Assembly: GCA_029747015.1 (NCBI GenBank)
Contig: JAKOGI010001341.1
Coordinates: forward strand, 192,340-256,339
DNA length: 64,000 nt
Source: Carnegiea gigantea
Taxonomy: Eukaryota; Streptophyta; Magnoliopsida; Caryophyllales; Cactaceae
Direction: 5' to 3'
The notes beneath the pieces were generated by a model. The model saw nothing but the letters and a program-made list of their open reading frames with translations. It had not been told where the DNA came from and did no database searches. A program made the position numbers and the translations under genes. Shown here one piece after another: positions 1 to 11,879 of this stretch (its first letter is position 1; every line of letters starts with the position of its first letter).

Positions 1-138
1 GGTGAGAATGATGAGTTTGTATTCGCTGGGTTAACTGTGTTCAGTCACTCTGGTTTGAACGTGATCGATTTGGAGGAAATAAAAGTTGTGCACGTATCTT
101 TGAAAGATGTTGGCATAATAGGTTTTATTTATCTCTAG
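1..138 (+). other. Open frame at the window edge, possible gene end (unidentified)
   Basis: A plus-strand frame is open from the first base to a TAG at 136-138 (about 45 residues, containing VIDLEEIKVV and ending GFIYL). I do not recognise a family. It could be the 3' end of an exon that starts outside the window, or chance, because 45 open codons are not rare. Base composition is less AT-rich than the following 500 bases, which slightly favours a coding origin. Function cannot be stated. Confidence 0.2.
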
Positions 139-2300
139 CCATGAATTTATTTCAGCTATATCTCTTTTTTGGATCTGTTCCGTAAAATAAACAGTTTATG
201 TAATAGAAAGTGATTTAGAAAGGAGAAAATCATTCAAATAGTAGACAATATTTCTAATTTAGTTATTAACAGATAGCTATTTAAATAAGCAGTTAAAATA
301 AATGTGTTTAGTAAATTTAACTATTGGATTGGCTAATAATATGAATTGATATAAAAGAATATAAATAATTTTCAAAGATAAAATTTTCAAAGGATATATT
401 TTCGGCTAAAACAATATGAAATTCTAATTTTGAATGCCAAAAGCAAATAGTGTTAGCTTTTCAGAAACGCTACTTGAAATGCTAAATGTTACATGAAATG
501 TTAGTCAAAACACTAGGTTGCTGAACACTAAAAATTGACTAATTGTTGTATTAACTTAATCAAAACACTAAACAGTGCTCAAAATATTGTTATCAAACAT
601 AATCTTTTTCGTTTTGCTTAGCCTCTTGTGTATTGGCTTTCCATTATGGGGAGGGACCGATGGCTATATATGTTCAAATGGTCCATCTTTTGCTTTGTCT
701 AAAGCCCCTTAGGCTTTAACAACATTTTAAAAAAAAATAAATAAGAAAGAAAGAAAGAATGAACCAGATTTAGTGAGCTAGCTATTCAACTTTGAGTTGT
801 ATACAACTTGGAGTCATATAAAATGTCAAGCCTACTTGGAGCACTATATATATTAGTGTACCAAAATTTTGGCTTAGTTATAGGGATCTACATCCTCCAC
901 ATCATCTCATGAGCCAATTTTTTAGTTCTCAAACTTTCCTTCCTATCATGCAAGGCTCACAACTTTAGCTTATTAAATAAAAATAATATTTATTGATCCA
1001 CTCTACAATACATATCTTATTTTTTAAATCAAAAAAGGAAAAATCAATTAATTTTTTTTTAAAAAAAGCAAAAAGAAAAGGCCGTAAACCGGCTCATAGG
1101 TTGCAGCCTTCTCCACGAGCCGCTTACAATCTCGCGTGCTCCCCATGCAGCGAGCCGCTCTGTTCAGCTCCAAGAGAGCCCAGCGCTGCTCGTGCTCGTC
1201 CTTTCCTCAGTCCCATGAGTGGCGGCTCCCGCCCCCAAAAATAGAAAAAAGGTTAAAACGTCAGAGATTTTCGGACAAATATTTCTCGTGTCATTTTCAG
1301 GCCGTTTAGTAAATCAAAGATTATGTTGATTTTTTTCTAGCTTATAGCAAAGATTTTAGAAAGTGTTTCATGACCTTAGTTCTTTTTTCAAGCACAGTGG
1401 GAGGCATTAATATCAATGTATATGGAGCTTCAAACTAAGTTTCTTGAAATTGACTTTTGTCTACGTTAATATGTAACAACTGAATACCACAAATAGCTAA
1501 CTTTAGAGATCAATATTTTGAATTTTGGAATCTATAAATATATAAAGACACAACTTTCTTAGGTAATATTACGTTATATATTACACTTATGTTGCTTTGC
1601 TCAGAAGTATATTCTAATCCTTGATGGTTTACAACTTTAACATAATATCAAATTAAGGTTAATTCTTTAATTAAATAATTACAGCATTGAGTTTTTCTTA
1701 ATTAATTAGATGACTTTGGGTTGGGTAATCAATAAGCTAAATGTAATATGTTAGCCTAAAAGTTACGAATTGTTGGAAGCCGAAAAAAGTTCTAAAAATT
1801 CTTCCCTAGATCACATGAATTATCATAACTAATTAATAATAGCAAACAGAAAAAGAATTAACCACAAGTTACTCTTAAAAGCTTTTATCGAATGAATTAG
1901 CCCCCGCTTGGTTCAAAGTTTTTTAAATTAGGATATGAGAATGACATCATATATTGTAGTTTATGTTTAGCTAGGGTATTTGTTACTTGAAATCACGTTG
2001 CAGAATTTACATAAACTCATACTTTTAAGTTTATTTTTTACCTTACATTAAATTCATTCTTAAATTTAACCAAACTAGTAGAATTAAGAATTAAAATAAT
2101 TTGTCTACCTCGTCAAATCATTCCTTATCCAATTCTATTTCAACAAAATTGAATTAAATGCCCTTTTGAATATATGAATAAATTGAGTATTTCTTCTTTT
2201 TAACATTCATCAGCAATATATGTGCTGTAATTTCAACACTATCATGTGTATTATGAAGACTCATATTTAGCTTAATTTTATTTATAATACAAAGCATCAT
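139..2300. other. AT-rich intergenic sequence, no gene seen
   Basis: No coding frame with recognisable protein similarity is seen. The stretch is AT-rich with short homopolymers and an AAAG/AAAT run near 730-757. One island at about 1081-1245 is clearly GC-richer than its surroundings (several GAGCCG and GCGAGCC words). A segment around 1900-2180 begins with CCCCGCTTGGTT and contains TTAACCAAACTAG, which resembles the ends of hAT-like miniature elements, but I could not pair its ends. Confidence 0.6.
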
Positions 2301-2680
2301 ATGTTGTCCCTAACCAATCCCCTAAAAGGCAAAAGCATCACACTTATGAAATAAAATAATTGAATTTTGGAAAAACAAACTAAGAAAGGAGACAAGAATG
2401 CGATCCAAGAAACATATTTTCCAATCATCCATCTCAGTGTGTATTGTCCTCTATCTGAAATTGTACGATTATGATAATTGACGTAACACATAAAATCACA
2501 TAATGAATTATTATTATTACTAATCAAAAGATGAACTCTGACTTTATCATCAACAGCTAGCCTCATGGGTAACCTCAATATTCAACATCCAAAAGAACCA
2601 GTAGGTTCCGCAAAAATAGACACCAAAAGACAAAAATCAAAAATAATAAAACCAAAAGTTTTGATAGGAATGAAACTGAC

Positions 2681-3353
2681 CAGTATCGAGGTTTGCAATA
2701 ATGACATCTTCACCAAATCCGGCCTTCTTCCATATTGAATCAGGAGGTACTACCCCATTGTTCTCAAGTCCCAGGAACATCCATGATCGAGTTGTGTGCA
2801 ATTTTCTTCCCTTGTTTGGAAATATAGTAATCACATTTGGATGCTCTGGAATACATTTCAGTAAGAAAAACATGACAAGTCAGCCACCTTCAGTTGAAAA
2901 AAAATTAGACCAAAAAAATGAGCAAAAGAATGAAAACAAACTTGAAATGTCAGCTGCTGTCTCTTCATCAAGAATGGCCGCAAAGCCATTGATGTGCCTA
3001 GTGTAAGAGTAGAGTATCGCATCTTTGGCATGGTCCCGGCTGCCAACGTACGATGCCAAGAAGTCATAATGCAATTCTTTCACTTGATTCCGATAGAACT
3101 CAGACATTTCCTCCTCATTTGAGTGACCACCTAAGTACACAACGTAAGACTGCAAAATGCAGTAGGGGGGGGAAAAAAAAAAAACCAGAAGGCATGATTA
3201 GCGGGCAGCTAAATTCAATGCAATATAATGAGACATGTTTTGTTTGAATTTGTGTCTTATGGGGGTTACCTTCTTGATTGAAAGACTGGGTTTAAGGAGG
3301 ACAAAGAGAAGAGAGGATAAGAGGAGGCAACAGCCTGAACAAGACAGCCTCAT
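2681..3353 (-). CDS. Subtilisin-like serine protease, first three exons only (SBT5/AIR3-like)
   Basis: Plant subtilases are secreted serine endopeptidases made as pre-pro-enzymes. Exon 1 is 3353-3270 (28 codons): ATG, a leucine-rich signal peptide starting MRLSCSGCCLLL and ending SIKK, then a GT donor. Exon 2 is 3149-2942, preceded by a C/T-only tract and TTTTGCAG; it opens SYVVYLGGHS, the start of the inhibitor I9 propeptide, and includes YSYTRHINGFAA. Exon 3 is 2845-2681; the junction makes ISKHPNV, followed by RKLHTTRSW and ANLDTG, where D is the catalytic aspartate. All three junctions keep phase and no stop interrupts them. The donor after DTG is where these genes usually have an intron. 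The catalytic histidine and serine exons are absent down to base 1, so the gene is either cut off there or has an intron longer than 2.6 kb. The family assignment is from remembered protein patterns and is firm; the subfamily is less so. Confidence 0.88.
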
Positions 3354-3453
3354 TGGCGGTTTTTTTTTTCTTTTTTCTGTCTCCGCTGTCTAAGCTGGGC
3401 AAGGCTTCGGTTTGCCTTTGTTTTTGTGCACAGAAACCTGTCCGGGGAAAGGG

Positions 3454-3462
3454 ATTTAAATA
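3454..3462 (-). promoter_or_regulatory. TATA-like box of the subtilase gene
   Basis: On the minus strand the sequence reads CTATTTAAATC, a common plant TATA form, about 100 bases upstream of the subtilase ATG at 3353. A purine-rich leader (A-rich run with AGAAAAAAG) lies between them. The position fits a core promoter; there is no transcript evidence. Confidence 0.5.
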
Positions 3463-4339
3463 GAAAACAAAAAGCACGCGGGACTGCAGGACGATGGGAG
3501 AATCCGCCAATCTGACAGCCGTTTAGTGAATAGGGAATCTAGTTGATGCAGTTTCCCTTACGGTTGGGTGTTGATTAATTTAGCTAGGCTTCTATGAACC
3601 AGTCTCCCGATTTTATCTGTGATGAATCACACAGTACTCAAAAGTATGCTTGTCACTAAATTATGCCCCACCTTTTTTCTAGGGCGTGAGAGAATTTGCT
3701 TGTAGGGGAGTTTGGACCCCCCGGTTTGTTGGATACCCACACTCGCAAAACCAACTTCACTTAATGCGCAAATTATTGGGTGCAACAGGTTGGACATTTC
3801 ATTTGTCCAATCGGGCCCACAATCTTTTGTTTTTGGAGGGCGTTTTCGGCTTTTGTTTCGCATTTTTATGTTTAAAAAATGCTTTAACAGATAAAATCAA
3901 GCTTGCTGTGTTTGTTCATTTGCATTTTTCTTCTTTTGCGTTTTTGCTTAGTTCGCTTCGGAACATATTGTTCTGCTACTTCAATCTCTTTGTTGTTTTT
4001 TTTTTTTTTTGGGTAATGATTCAATGATAGCATTGATTTCAACGTGCCTATTGACCTTGAAGATTCTTAAGATGCGAGTTCTACTTCAGGTTTGGTTATA
4101 TTTTTGTCGATCTCTATTCGTGTTTTTGATTTTGGAATTTGTGTTATAGTTTTGTGTTTTGATGACCTAATTTCGAGATTTTTGAACTGGATTGATTTTT
4201 GAATATATATGTAGTTGGGAGTTTGAATATATATGTGGTTTTGTTATTAGTTGATTTTCAATGTTTGTTAGAATGATTTTTTTTTCAATTTGCGTTGTAT
4301 TTTGTTATTCCTAATTGTTTATTAATGGTTTATATACAA

Positions 4340-4735
4340 TGTTTAACTCACTGCGCTCACTAAAGATAATTGTTTATAAATGGTTAATATACAATGTTTA
4401 TTAATGCATGCAAACTGAAATTCAGCTCATGCAGAATAACTTTAATCATTATTATAAAATGTGTAGTAGTTAATGATGTTTGTTTAACAAGAAAAACAAT
4501 AGCTCACGATTACCAGTTCTGTGCTCACTAAAGATAATTGTTAGCTCACTAGAAAAAGAAATATGTTCAGCTCACTAAGTTAAGTTTGTGCTCAGCAATT
4601 ATACACTAACGTTTGTTTTTGTAGAGCACTTCTATGCTCACTAGGAAAAAAAAAAGTTCATCTCACTAAAAAATAAGTTCAGCTCACTACGATTAAGCTT
4701 GTGCTCACCAAGTATACAATCTAGCTCAGTATAAT
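4340..4735 (+). repeat. GCTCACTA minisatellite array 1 (before the transposase exon)
   Basis: Irregular monomers of about 20-35 bases share the core AGCTCACTAA (for example near 4551, 4571 and 4681). They are separated by variable AT-rich sequence. The array ends just before the likely 3' splice site TTTTGCAG at 4750-4757, so it probably lies in the intron or leader ahead of the transposase exon. Confidence 0.7.
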
Positions 4736-6065
4736 AATTTATGTTTGTGTTTTGCAGATGATTCTTTATTTTTGTTGTCTACATTAGATCAATTTGTTAC
4801 TGAGGTCATTGATGTTAGTGAGCATGGTAGAGGTCTATCTAATCCTGTTGGTGTTTCAAAAGGGAAAGGCGTGACTTCTGAGTGCAATTGTGTTGTGCCT
4901 AATAATAGTAATGTTGATGATAATGTGTCTAATTCTGTTGTGGCTGGTAAGGAAAAATGTGTGGTTATTGATGTTGAATGTATTGTCGAAGTGAAGGAGG
5001 CTGATGAGTCAGAAATGATTGGTAAAAGGGTCAGTTCTTTAGGCGAAGCATTTAAGGTATACAATGAGTATGCTTTTTGTAAGGATTTTTCTATAAGATG
5101 TGATAAATTAAGGATGAGAGAGGGTTCATAAGAGGTGCGTCCGAGAGAGTTTTGTTGTAGCAAACAAGGTTTTAAAAGGTGTCCTATGAAAAAAGATAAG
5201 ACATTTGCTAAACGGAGCCATAGGTGCAATTATAAGGCTATGGCTACTTGTCATATTGAAGCTAATGGTGAATGAGTTTGTAAGAAGCATGACATAATTC
5301 ATAATCATAAATTGCTTTTAGAAGATGAGGTTCATAAGTTGAGGTCGCATAAAAAAGTTGAGAAAGCTGATGTTGATTTTTTCTAAAAGATGAGAAGAAA
5401 TGGTATGGAAGTTTCTCATGCTTATCAGCTTCTAAGGAATGAGGTTGGGGTCCCCACTACTCGGGTTTAGTGAAAGGGTTGCCTACAATGGTATTGCAAA
5501 GGAAGTCAAAAGAAGTTTAGATGGGGGTGATGACAATCATTTGATGTGTGCTTTAAAAAATAGATGGGTAAATGAGAAAGATTTTTTTCCTATAAGTTTA
5601 AGTTGGATGAGAATGATTATTTGAGCTTCTTTTGGAGACATTCGCAAATGAAATCTAACTATTTGTTGTTTGGTGATCTCCTTGTACTTGACATGACCTA
5701 TAGAACTAGCCATTATGAGATGATATGCGCACCTTTTGTTTGTGTGACCCATCATGCGAAGAATGTTATGGTCGGATGCAAATTCTTGATAAATGAGGGT
5801 GTTGTTTGGTTATTTAAAATATTTTTGGAAGCTATGGATAATGTGCAGTCTAAAACTATGACGATGGATTAAGCATTTTCTATGGCAAATGCTTTTGAAA
5901 GTATCTTCCCTTTGACCAAGCATATGTTGTGTACTTGGCACATCTTAGAGAATTCAAAAAAAAGAATGTTGGTTATCTAAGGATTTTGGATGGATTTATT
6001 AATAAGTTTGATCATATTTTGATGAGATTTTATATAAAAGTAGAGTTTGATTTTTGTTGGAATAA

Positions 6066-6165
6066 GTGAGCCCCTTCAGTTACTGTTTTTATTCTCTGTT
6101 CACCAAAGTTACACGCTTCTGCTCACTATCTTATTACTTTCTGATCACTATTTCAATTATGTTAG
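6066..6165 (+). repeat. GCTCACTA-type repeats inside a transposase intron
   Basis: A short run of degenerate monomers (GTTCACCAAAG, GCTCACTATC, GATCACTATT) interrupts the transposase between the LCTWH region and the segment encoding SSQRSESINA. No coding similarity is seen in the gap, which fits an intron. Confidence 0.5.
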
Positions 6166-7254
6166 GCTAGCTCAAGAGTATAAATGTGTTTGAAAATGCT
6201 TGGCTGGTCAGATTGTATCGATTGAAAGAAAAATAGTGTCTAACTTTTTGCAAAGATGTTTTGCTCATGACATCTTATCATCACAGAGAAGTGAGTCTAT
6301 AAATGCCTCTTTGTCGAAGCGAGTTAATGGTACTTGTGGTTTGTTTGATTTTTGCAATATATTTTGTGATGTTCTGACTGAGTAAAGGATTAAGGAGAAA
6401 GATGAGAATGTGAAGAATAAGGATGGATTCCTTGAGATATAATTACTGCATGTCAGTCTTTTGTAGCATGCTGTGAAAATCTATACGAATAACTTGCACA
6501 AAGTTTTTGAGGATGTATAGATTAAAGGGGAAGAGTGTTGTCAAGCTATGCTCAGCTCACCAGAGATTCCTTATGGTACAGAGCATAGATATGTTACCTA
6601 TGAGAATCGCTTTTGGAAGAAGTTTGGGTTATTGGTTAGGTTCAATCTTCCAGATCAAAATATTATTTGCGATTTTAAAAAATACACTGAGAGTAGTATT
6701 CTTTGTTGCCACTGTTTGCGTATTTTCAATGTTCATTGTATGCCTAAAGTCCCTAATCAATATACTTCGACGCAATGGACTAGGCTAGCTAGAACCCTTT
6801 GGGCCATATAAGAAGCTTCAAATAGTAATGCTATTGGCGTTCCTCGTTCAATTTGTAGAGTTCAGATGCATAGATAGTTTGAGTCTCTTCTTGCAAGTGA
6901 AGCTATTCTCCAAGCAAGAAAGTTATGTGAAGAAGCTTTAGGCACGTTAAAGGTTGATGCTAGTGTTGTTGTGGATTCAGTTTATGTTTGTGAGGCATAA
7001 CATGATCAACAATCTAGTGCTAGTAATCAAATCATTCAAAACCCTAAGGGTTCTAGAAAGAAAGGTCAAAGAAATATAAGAAGGAAGAGTACGTCAGAGA
7101 AGATGTCAGACATTGTAAGATCAAGGAAGGCAATGTTTTGTTCAAGGAATGGAGGAGAAGTATCACAACCTCAAGTTAAATTCTTTTCACAATCTAAGTG
7201 AACATGTTATATTTCTCATAATAATATCTTTTGCAATTTACTAAAATTATTAAT

Positions 7255-7445
7255 AGGATCACTGAAAATATATTATGGTTTGGCTCACAAAAAATGTTGA
7301 TAGGCTCACTAATATTGTGTACCTGCTCACTAAAAATGTGCATTAGCTTACTACATTTTTGCTTGCTCATAATGTTAGTCATATAGTTTCAGCTCACTAA
7401 ATTGGTACGTCGCCTCACTAAACACATGGATATGCTTACTAAAAA
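7255..7445 (+). repeat. GCTCACTA minisatellite array in a transposase intron
   Basis: About eight degenerate monomers with the cores GCTCACAAAA, GCTCACTAAT and GCTTACTAAA, spaced 20-30 bases apart. They lie between the exon ending FFSQSK and the last exon starting at about 7485. Confidence 0.65.
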
Positions 7446-7628
7446 TATATTTTTCCTATGATGTTCTAGGTTGTTCCTACAGGTGTATCTAATCCAGCAG
7501 TAGATTTTAGCGAAATGTATAGAATCTTTAGCTTGATTTTTGATGAAAGTTCGAGGCAACAAAATAGGGGTAGCATTTTTACCAATCCACTAAATCCTCC
7601 TTCTGAAGCTCCTAGTATTCAAGGGTAA

Positions 7629-8690
7629 TTTTTTCCTTGCCTTTTTTATTACTTCTGCAAGAGATTTATTTATTTATTTTTGTGTGAGTTGGCCTTTTTA
7701 TGTAAATAAATATAAATGAATATGTTAATTTCTTGTTTGAAATAGGTCACCTATGAATCTAGTATGAAAGTTTTGTAGATGATATCTATTTTGGCATGAT
7801 TATAGTGTTTTGATTTTGTATTTTTTTAATGATTTCCTTTTTTGCTCTCTAAAAATAATATTTTCCTCACTAGAAGTCATGTTTTTATGCAGGGTTGAAG
7901 ATTTTGGATTGAGCATATAAATGATTTGATCATTTAAAATACTTTCGAAGTTTGTAATATGTTGTTCATTGCAGAAGTATTGTAGCTCACTAGTTTTATC
8001 CTCACTAGAATTTACAAAACTATTTATACTTTTTTTGTGATTTAATGTTATAAAAGAATATTATTTGTTGATAATGAGATTATGCACACTACAATATATG
8101 AAATACTTTGTTAATGCTAGTTGTAAGTTTATATCATATTATTTTCTAGATTACTTTATATTATATTAGTGTCTAGATTAGTTTATGTTGTTGCTCATTA
8201 TAGAATCCTTGTAGCTTACTAGTTTTACCTTCTAGCTCTCTAAAAGTTACAGTTTTTTTTTTTTGGTTTTTGTGATTGAATATTCAATGATGCAAAATAG
8301 TACTTCACTATCATTAAGTTTAAGCATACTAAAAAATATGAAATATTCAATACTAGTGTGCACATGATAGTGTCGTCTACTTTAGTTCCAAAAATTAGCC
8401 TGAGTAAAGCAATATTAGTGTGCATATCTCAAGTTTCATTACTTATACTTCTGGAACTGGATTTTGGTTTGCACGTGTACTCATTTATGCCTCTTGTTTA
8501 TTATGGAACTCCTTTGCTACCCTCTTCGCTCCATTCTTGTATATATTATCTTCATTATTAATGATCTTATAACAGTACTGTGCTTTCATTACATCAAGCA
8601 GATTCTTGCCTTAAAAAAGGAAAAAATATATGTAAAGTTATTACGGATATATTTCTTGTTCTTTTATTAATATGTGTTATATTTATTTCA
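7629..8690. other. AT-rich gap between the convergent MULE genes
   Basis: No protein similarity is seen. The stretch contains scattered GCTCACTA-like monomers (around 7840-8010 and 8210-8245) and long T runs. It probably represents the 3' ends of both genes and the intergenic spacer. Confidence 0.5.
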
Positions 8691-8974
8691 AGACATTTTT
8701 GAAGACTTACTTCCTTCTTCTTGAAAGCACATTGTCATTTAGCTATTTGTCCAAAGTATGAATCCATTCGTCTCATATAGAATACACCAGAGTCTGTGAT
8801 GTTATCTATTGTTCTCTATGGCATTCTCATTCACATTGCTTTCATTTTCTTGGTAGCTTGATGTTTTGGATGTGCAATACTGTACTCAAGAAATCTTCCA
8901 AAAGCTTTTGCTTGTATACATTCAACATTTGTTATAGTTTGTGAATATATTACAACACAAATAGTTCCCCAACA

Positions 8975-9470
8975 AACATTTTTAGCTCACTAAATATGTT
9001 TGCCAGCTTAGTAAATATGTTTGTTAGCTCACTAGGCAACATCATCGATATAAAGACAATAGTTTGCCTAACAAGTAAGTTCAGCTCATCAAGTATTTTC
9101 CTCAGCTCACTCGAACACATGTATAGCTTACTAATAGACACAACTAATGAAAACAAAATATTGGTCTAGCAAATAAGTTCCGCTTATTAACTGTTTGTCA
9201 ACAAATAAGTTCAGTTTACTAAGTATGTTTTCATCTCAATAGAATATATGTACACCTCTTTAAGATCTAAGGTTGATGTAAACACTAGTAACTTTCAAGC
9301 AAATAGGTTTAGCTCACTAATAATGTTCCTCAGCTCAGTGGAACACAAGTATAGCTCACTAATAGACGCAGGTGATATAAACTAAAGCAAACATCCTCAA
9401 ATACTTTCAGCTCATTAACCATGTTTTCCTAGCTATCTAAAGTATATTTTGAGTGCACTAATTATGTTTC
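8975..9470 (+). repeat. GCTCACTA minisatellite array in a protease-gene intron
   Basis: Many degenerate monomers with AGCTCACTAA, AGCTTACTAA and AGTTTACTAAG cores, often preceded by AAATAAGTTC or ATGTTT. The array separates the segment encoding YVDFETIFEREFQ (above 9600) from the one encoding the DSGVF motif (below 8930). It therefore probably lies in an intron of the minus-strand gene, yet its core reads in the plus direction. Confidence 0.7.
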
Positions 9471-10429
9471 CCAACAAATGCAACCATTGATTTACTCAAA
9501 TTTGTATGAATGAGTAAACATTTTAAACATACCACTAATATATGTGTTTCACCGTATGTGCTTTTGTGTGTGCATGTTGTTCATTATGTCTAGCCTTTAT
9601 TCCTTTAAATCATAGTAAAAGAGGAAGAATTGCTTCTTGTGACATACCGGGAAGAACACTTGCAAATTAGAAGATGAATAATATCATATAATATGGTAGG
9701 GTAATTTATAATTAAATGTATTATATTACTACCTGTCGATTGCAACTGTTTGCCCATTATCCATTTGTCACATCTCTGAAATTCTCTCTCAAATATTGTT
9801 TCAAAGTCGACATACCTATGCTCTTCTAATTTTGATACGTTTACCCTAGGGTCCAGAGTTGACTGCATTTTTGCAATATTATTAGTAGATTTTTAAGTAT
9901 TTGAATATGTAAATTAAAATAAGATATAATTACTATTGCATCAACTGGTGTAAAAAATCTTCTTAGAGAACTTTCACTTCTTTTTCTTTCTAAGTTGTTG
10001 AGGATAGCAGACCAGACATTAACCACATGTGCATCAATGTTTTCCCTTGGATGCATGGTTGACAAGTGATACCGATCTGCAATATGTGTTTTGATGTTAA
10101 ATAATTCTTCACTGATGTAATATCAAAACAAAAAACTATAAGTTTGTAATCAATGTATCTTATGTTTGTAAGTGTTTTATGGTATTAATTTTTTTAAATT
10201 TAGGAGTTTCAGGCTTACTTAGAATCAATGTCCTGTGATTGATGAAAGACATAATCAGCAACTATCTTCTCCTAGCTTGACAATTCCCTTGTAAGCTTTG
10301 TAATTCTTTCCACAAAAGATGAGCAACAGGGTTCTGTCAAGGGTCCTTTGTCTCTTTTGGTTAATGTCTTGTCTTTTTGCTATGCTCTTTCTCTGCAAAA
10401 TATCATATCACAATTTATCACAACATAAC

Positions 10430-10530
10430 TTACTAAATACATATTATGGATCACTGCTTGTTTGGTTGTAACTCACTACACATATCTTTTAGCTCACTAA
10501 ACCTACATTACAACTCACCAGGATTTATTC
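10430..10530 (+). repeat. GCTCACTA repeats, short intronic run
   Basis: Four or five monomers (AACTCACTAC, AGCTCACTAAA, AACTCACCAG) lie between the Pro/Thr-rich linker and the start of the protease domain of the minus-strand gene. They resemble the other arrays in the region. Confidence 0.55.
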
Positions 10531-11879
10531 AATTTTTCAAAATTCTTACCAACTTTATGTGCTGTTATCTTTTTTGTCATCTTCTCTTCTAGGAGATTTT
10601 TCTTTTGTTTGCTCACCTCCCGTTACTTTTCTGTCCTTCTTGTTCATTCTTTTCTTTGCCAATAGATGATTTTTTTACAGCTGTGCTATCCTTGTCCATC
10701 AGCTTGGTTAGTGTCTCTGGTAAAGGTGGTGTTGTCTCAAATGTCTCTGGTGGTGGTTGTGTCTTAAGAGACTGTGGTGGCAATGGGGCCTATTGTGTTT
10801 TAAGTGTTGGTAGGGGTTGGAAGGTTGTTTGTGTCTCTAGTGTTGATTCAAGTGGTGGTGTCTTAAGTGTTTGTGTGGGTGGGGAGGGTGGTGGTGTCTA
10901 GAGTGTTTGTGGGGTGGGGGTAGAGGTGGTGTCTGAAGTGTTACTAGGGGTGTTATTGTTAGAGGAGCTAGCCTTTGGCTGTCATCAATCAACTTAAAAC
11001 TTGGCAAGTCATTAACCCTTTTTTTGGATTTAAGGTTTTTCTATCTTGGATTTTTGGCTTTTAGGCTGCTGGTCATTTGTTTATGCTTGAAAAAAACATT
11101 CTCTAATTTAGTTATCGCCTCTAGTATAGCAGGTCTATTCTACCATTCATTATACTGACTAAATGGTGGTATCTTAAGAGTTTCCCCTCCTTTGTCTTTT
11201 TGTTCCATGGGTGGTGATTTTGAGATTTGAGCTTCACATTATGAAAAGAACATGCTTATGGCCGTATTTCTTATTTTCTTGAGTGCTTCATTATTATGGT
11301 ACTTTTTTTTGGCAAGCATTCCATGACAGTTCTGAATCTATTGAATGCATTCACTGAAGCCTTTGCTACTTCAGCGATTTCTTCCATATCTTTTTGTATG
11401 TAAACATCATTCAAGTATTATAACATGTTAGGTATACATTTATTTTATTTATTTTTCTCCTTTTAATTGATGTAATTGTATTAAATCATACCTGTAACTC
11501 TGACGTGTCATCATTTTTTGGACATGTCCTTGACTTTTCATTCTTTTCTGGCTAAATTTTTCTGGCTTGTGCAGCATGCTCTTCTTTGTTGATATGTATT
11601 GGAGCCTTGAATTATTCCTTTCCAAGTCCTTACGTCGCTACTCAGTTGTGAAGTTTATTAGCCTTTCTCTCTTCTTTTACCCTTTCCTTCACCTTTTCTA
11701 TAGTCTAGCCCTGCATTGTTAGGAATTATCTCCCAATAGTCTTCCTTATGAGGAAGACTTTGCTAAGATATATCATCTGTGAGGGATATGTTTATTTGGG
11801 ATATGCTGTGTAAATAAAAAAAGGTACTATTTCTGATTGTAATACCTATGTTAAGTTAAGAAAAAAAATGATAATAATT

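Larger units (their letters stand above)
4758..7628 (+). pseudogene. FAR1/FRS-type MULE transposase, broken
   Basis: FAR1-type proteins combine a WRKY-GCM1 zinc finger, an MULE DDE transposase domain and a SWIM zinc finger. The order seen here is: zinc finger (about 5040-5320; FKVYNEYA, EFCCSKQGF, RCNYKA, HNHKLL); DDE domain (about 5610-5960; FGDLLVLDMTYRT, ICAPFVCVTHH, MANAFESIFP and the CxxH motif LCTWH); SWIM-like region near 6660-6720. One expected SWIM cysteine appears as phenylalanine (ICDFKKY), with the CxH part kept (LCCHCL). In-frame stops occur at 5129 (TAA), 5273 (TGA) and 5384 (TAA), and the frame shifts near 5450. A TAA follows the second catalytic aspartate (TMD then stop). Gaps at about 6060-6170 and 7200-7485 hold GCTCACTA repeats and look like introns; a last exon follows TCCTACAG at about 7485. 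A domesticated FRS gene is unlikely given the breaks. Confidence 0.85.

Noticed and set aside
993..1244. 83-codon ORF over the GC-rich island
   Set aside because: Low-complexity Lys-rich start, no known motif, no splice or promoter context; coding cannot be supported.
1890..2190. hAT-like miniature element
   Set aside because: CCCCGCTTGGTT and AACCAAACTAG words are suggestive, but the ends do not pair into a terminal inverted repeat and no 8-bp duplication was found.
10605..10901. Plus-strand Gly/Val-rich open frame
   Set aside because: The complementary strand gives a Thr/Pro-rich repeated linker (LKTPPLEST type) in line with neighbouring protease-gene segments; the Gly/Val frame is its shadow.
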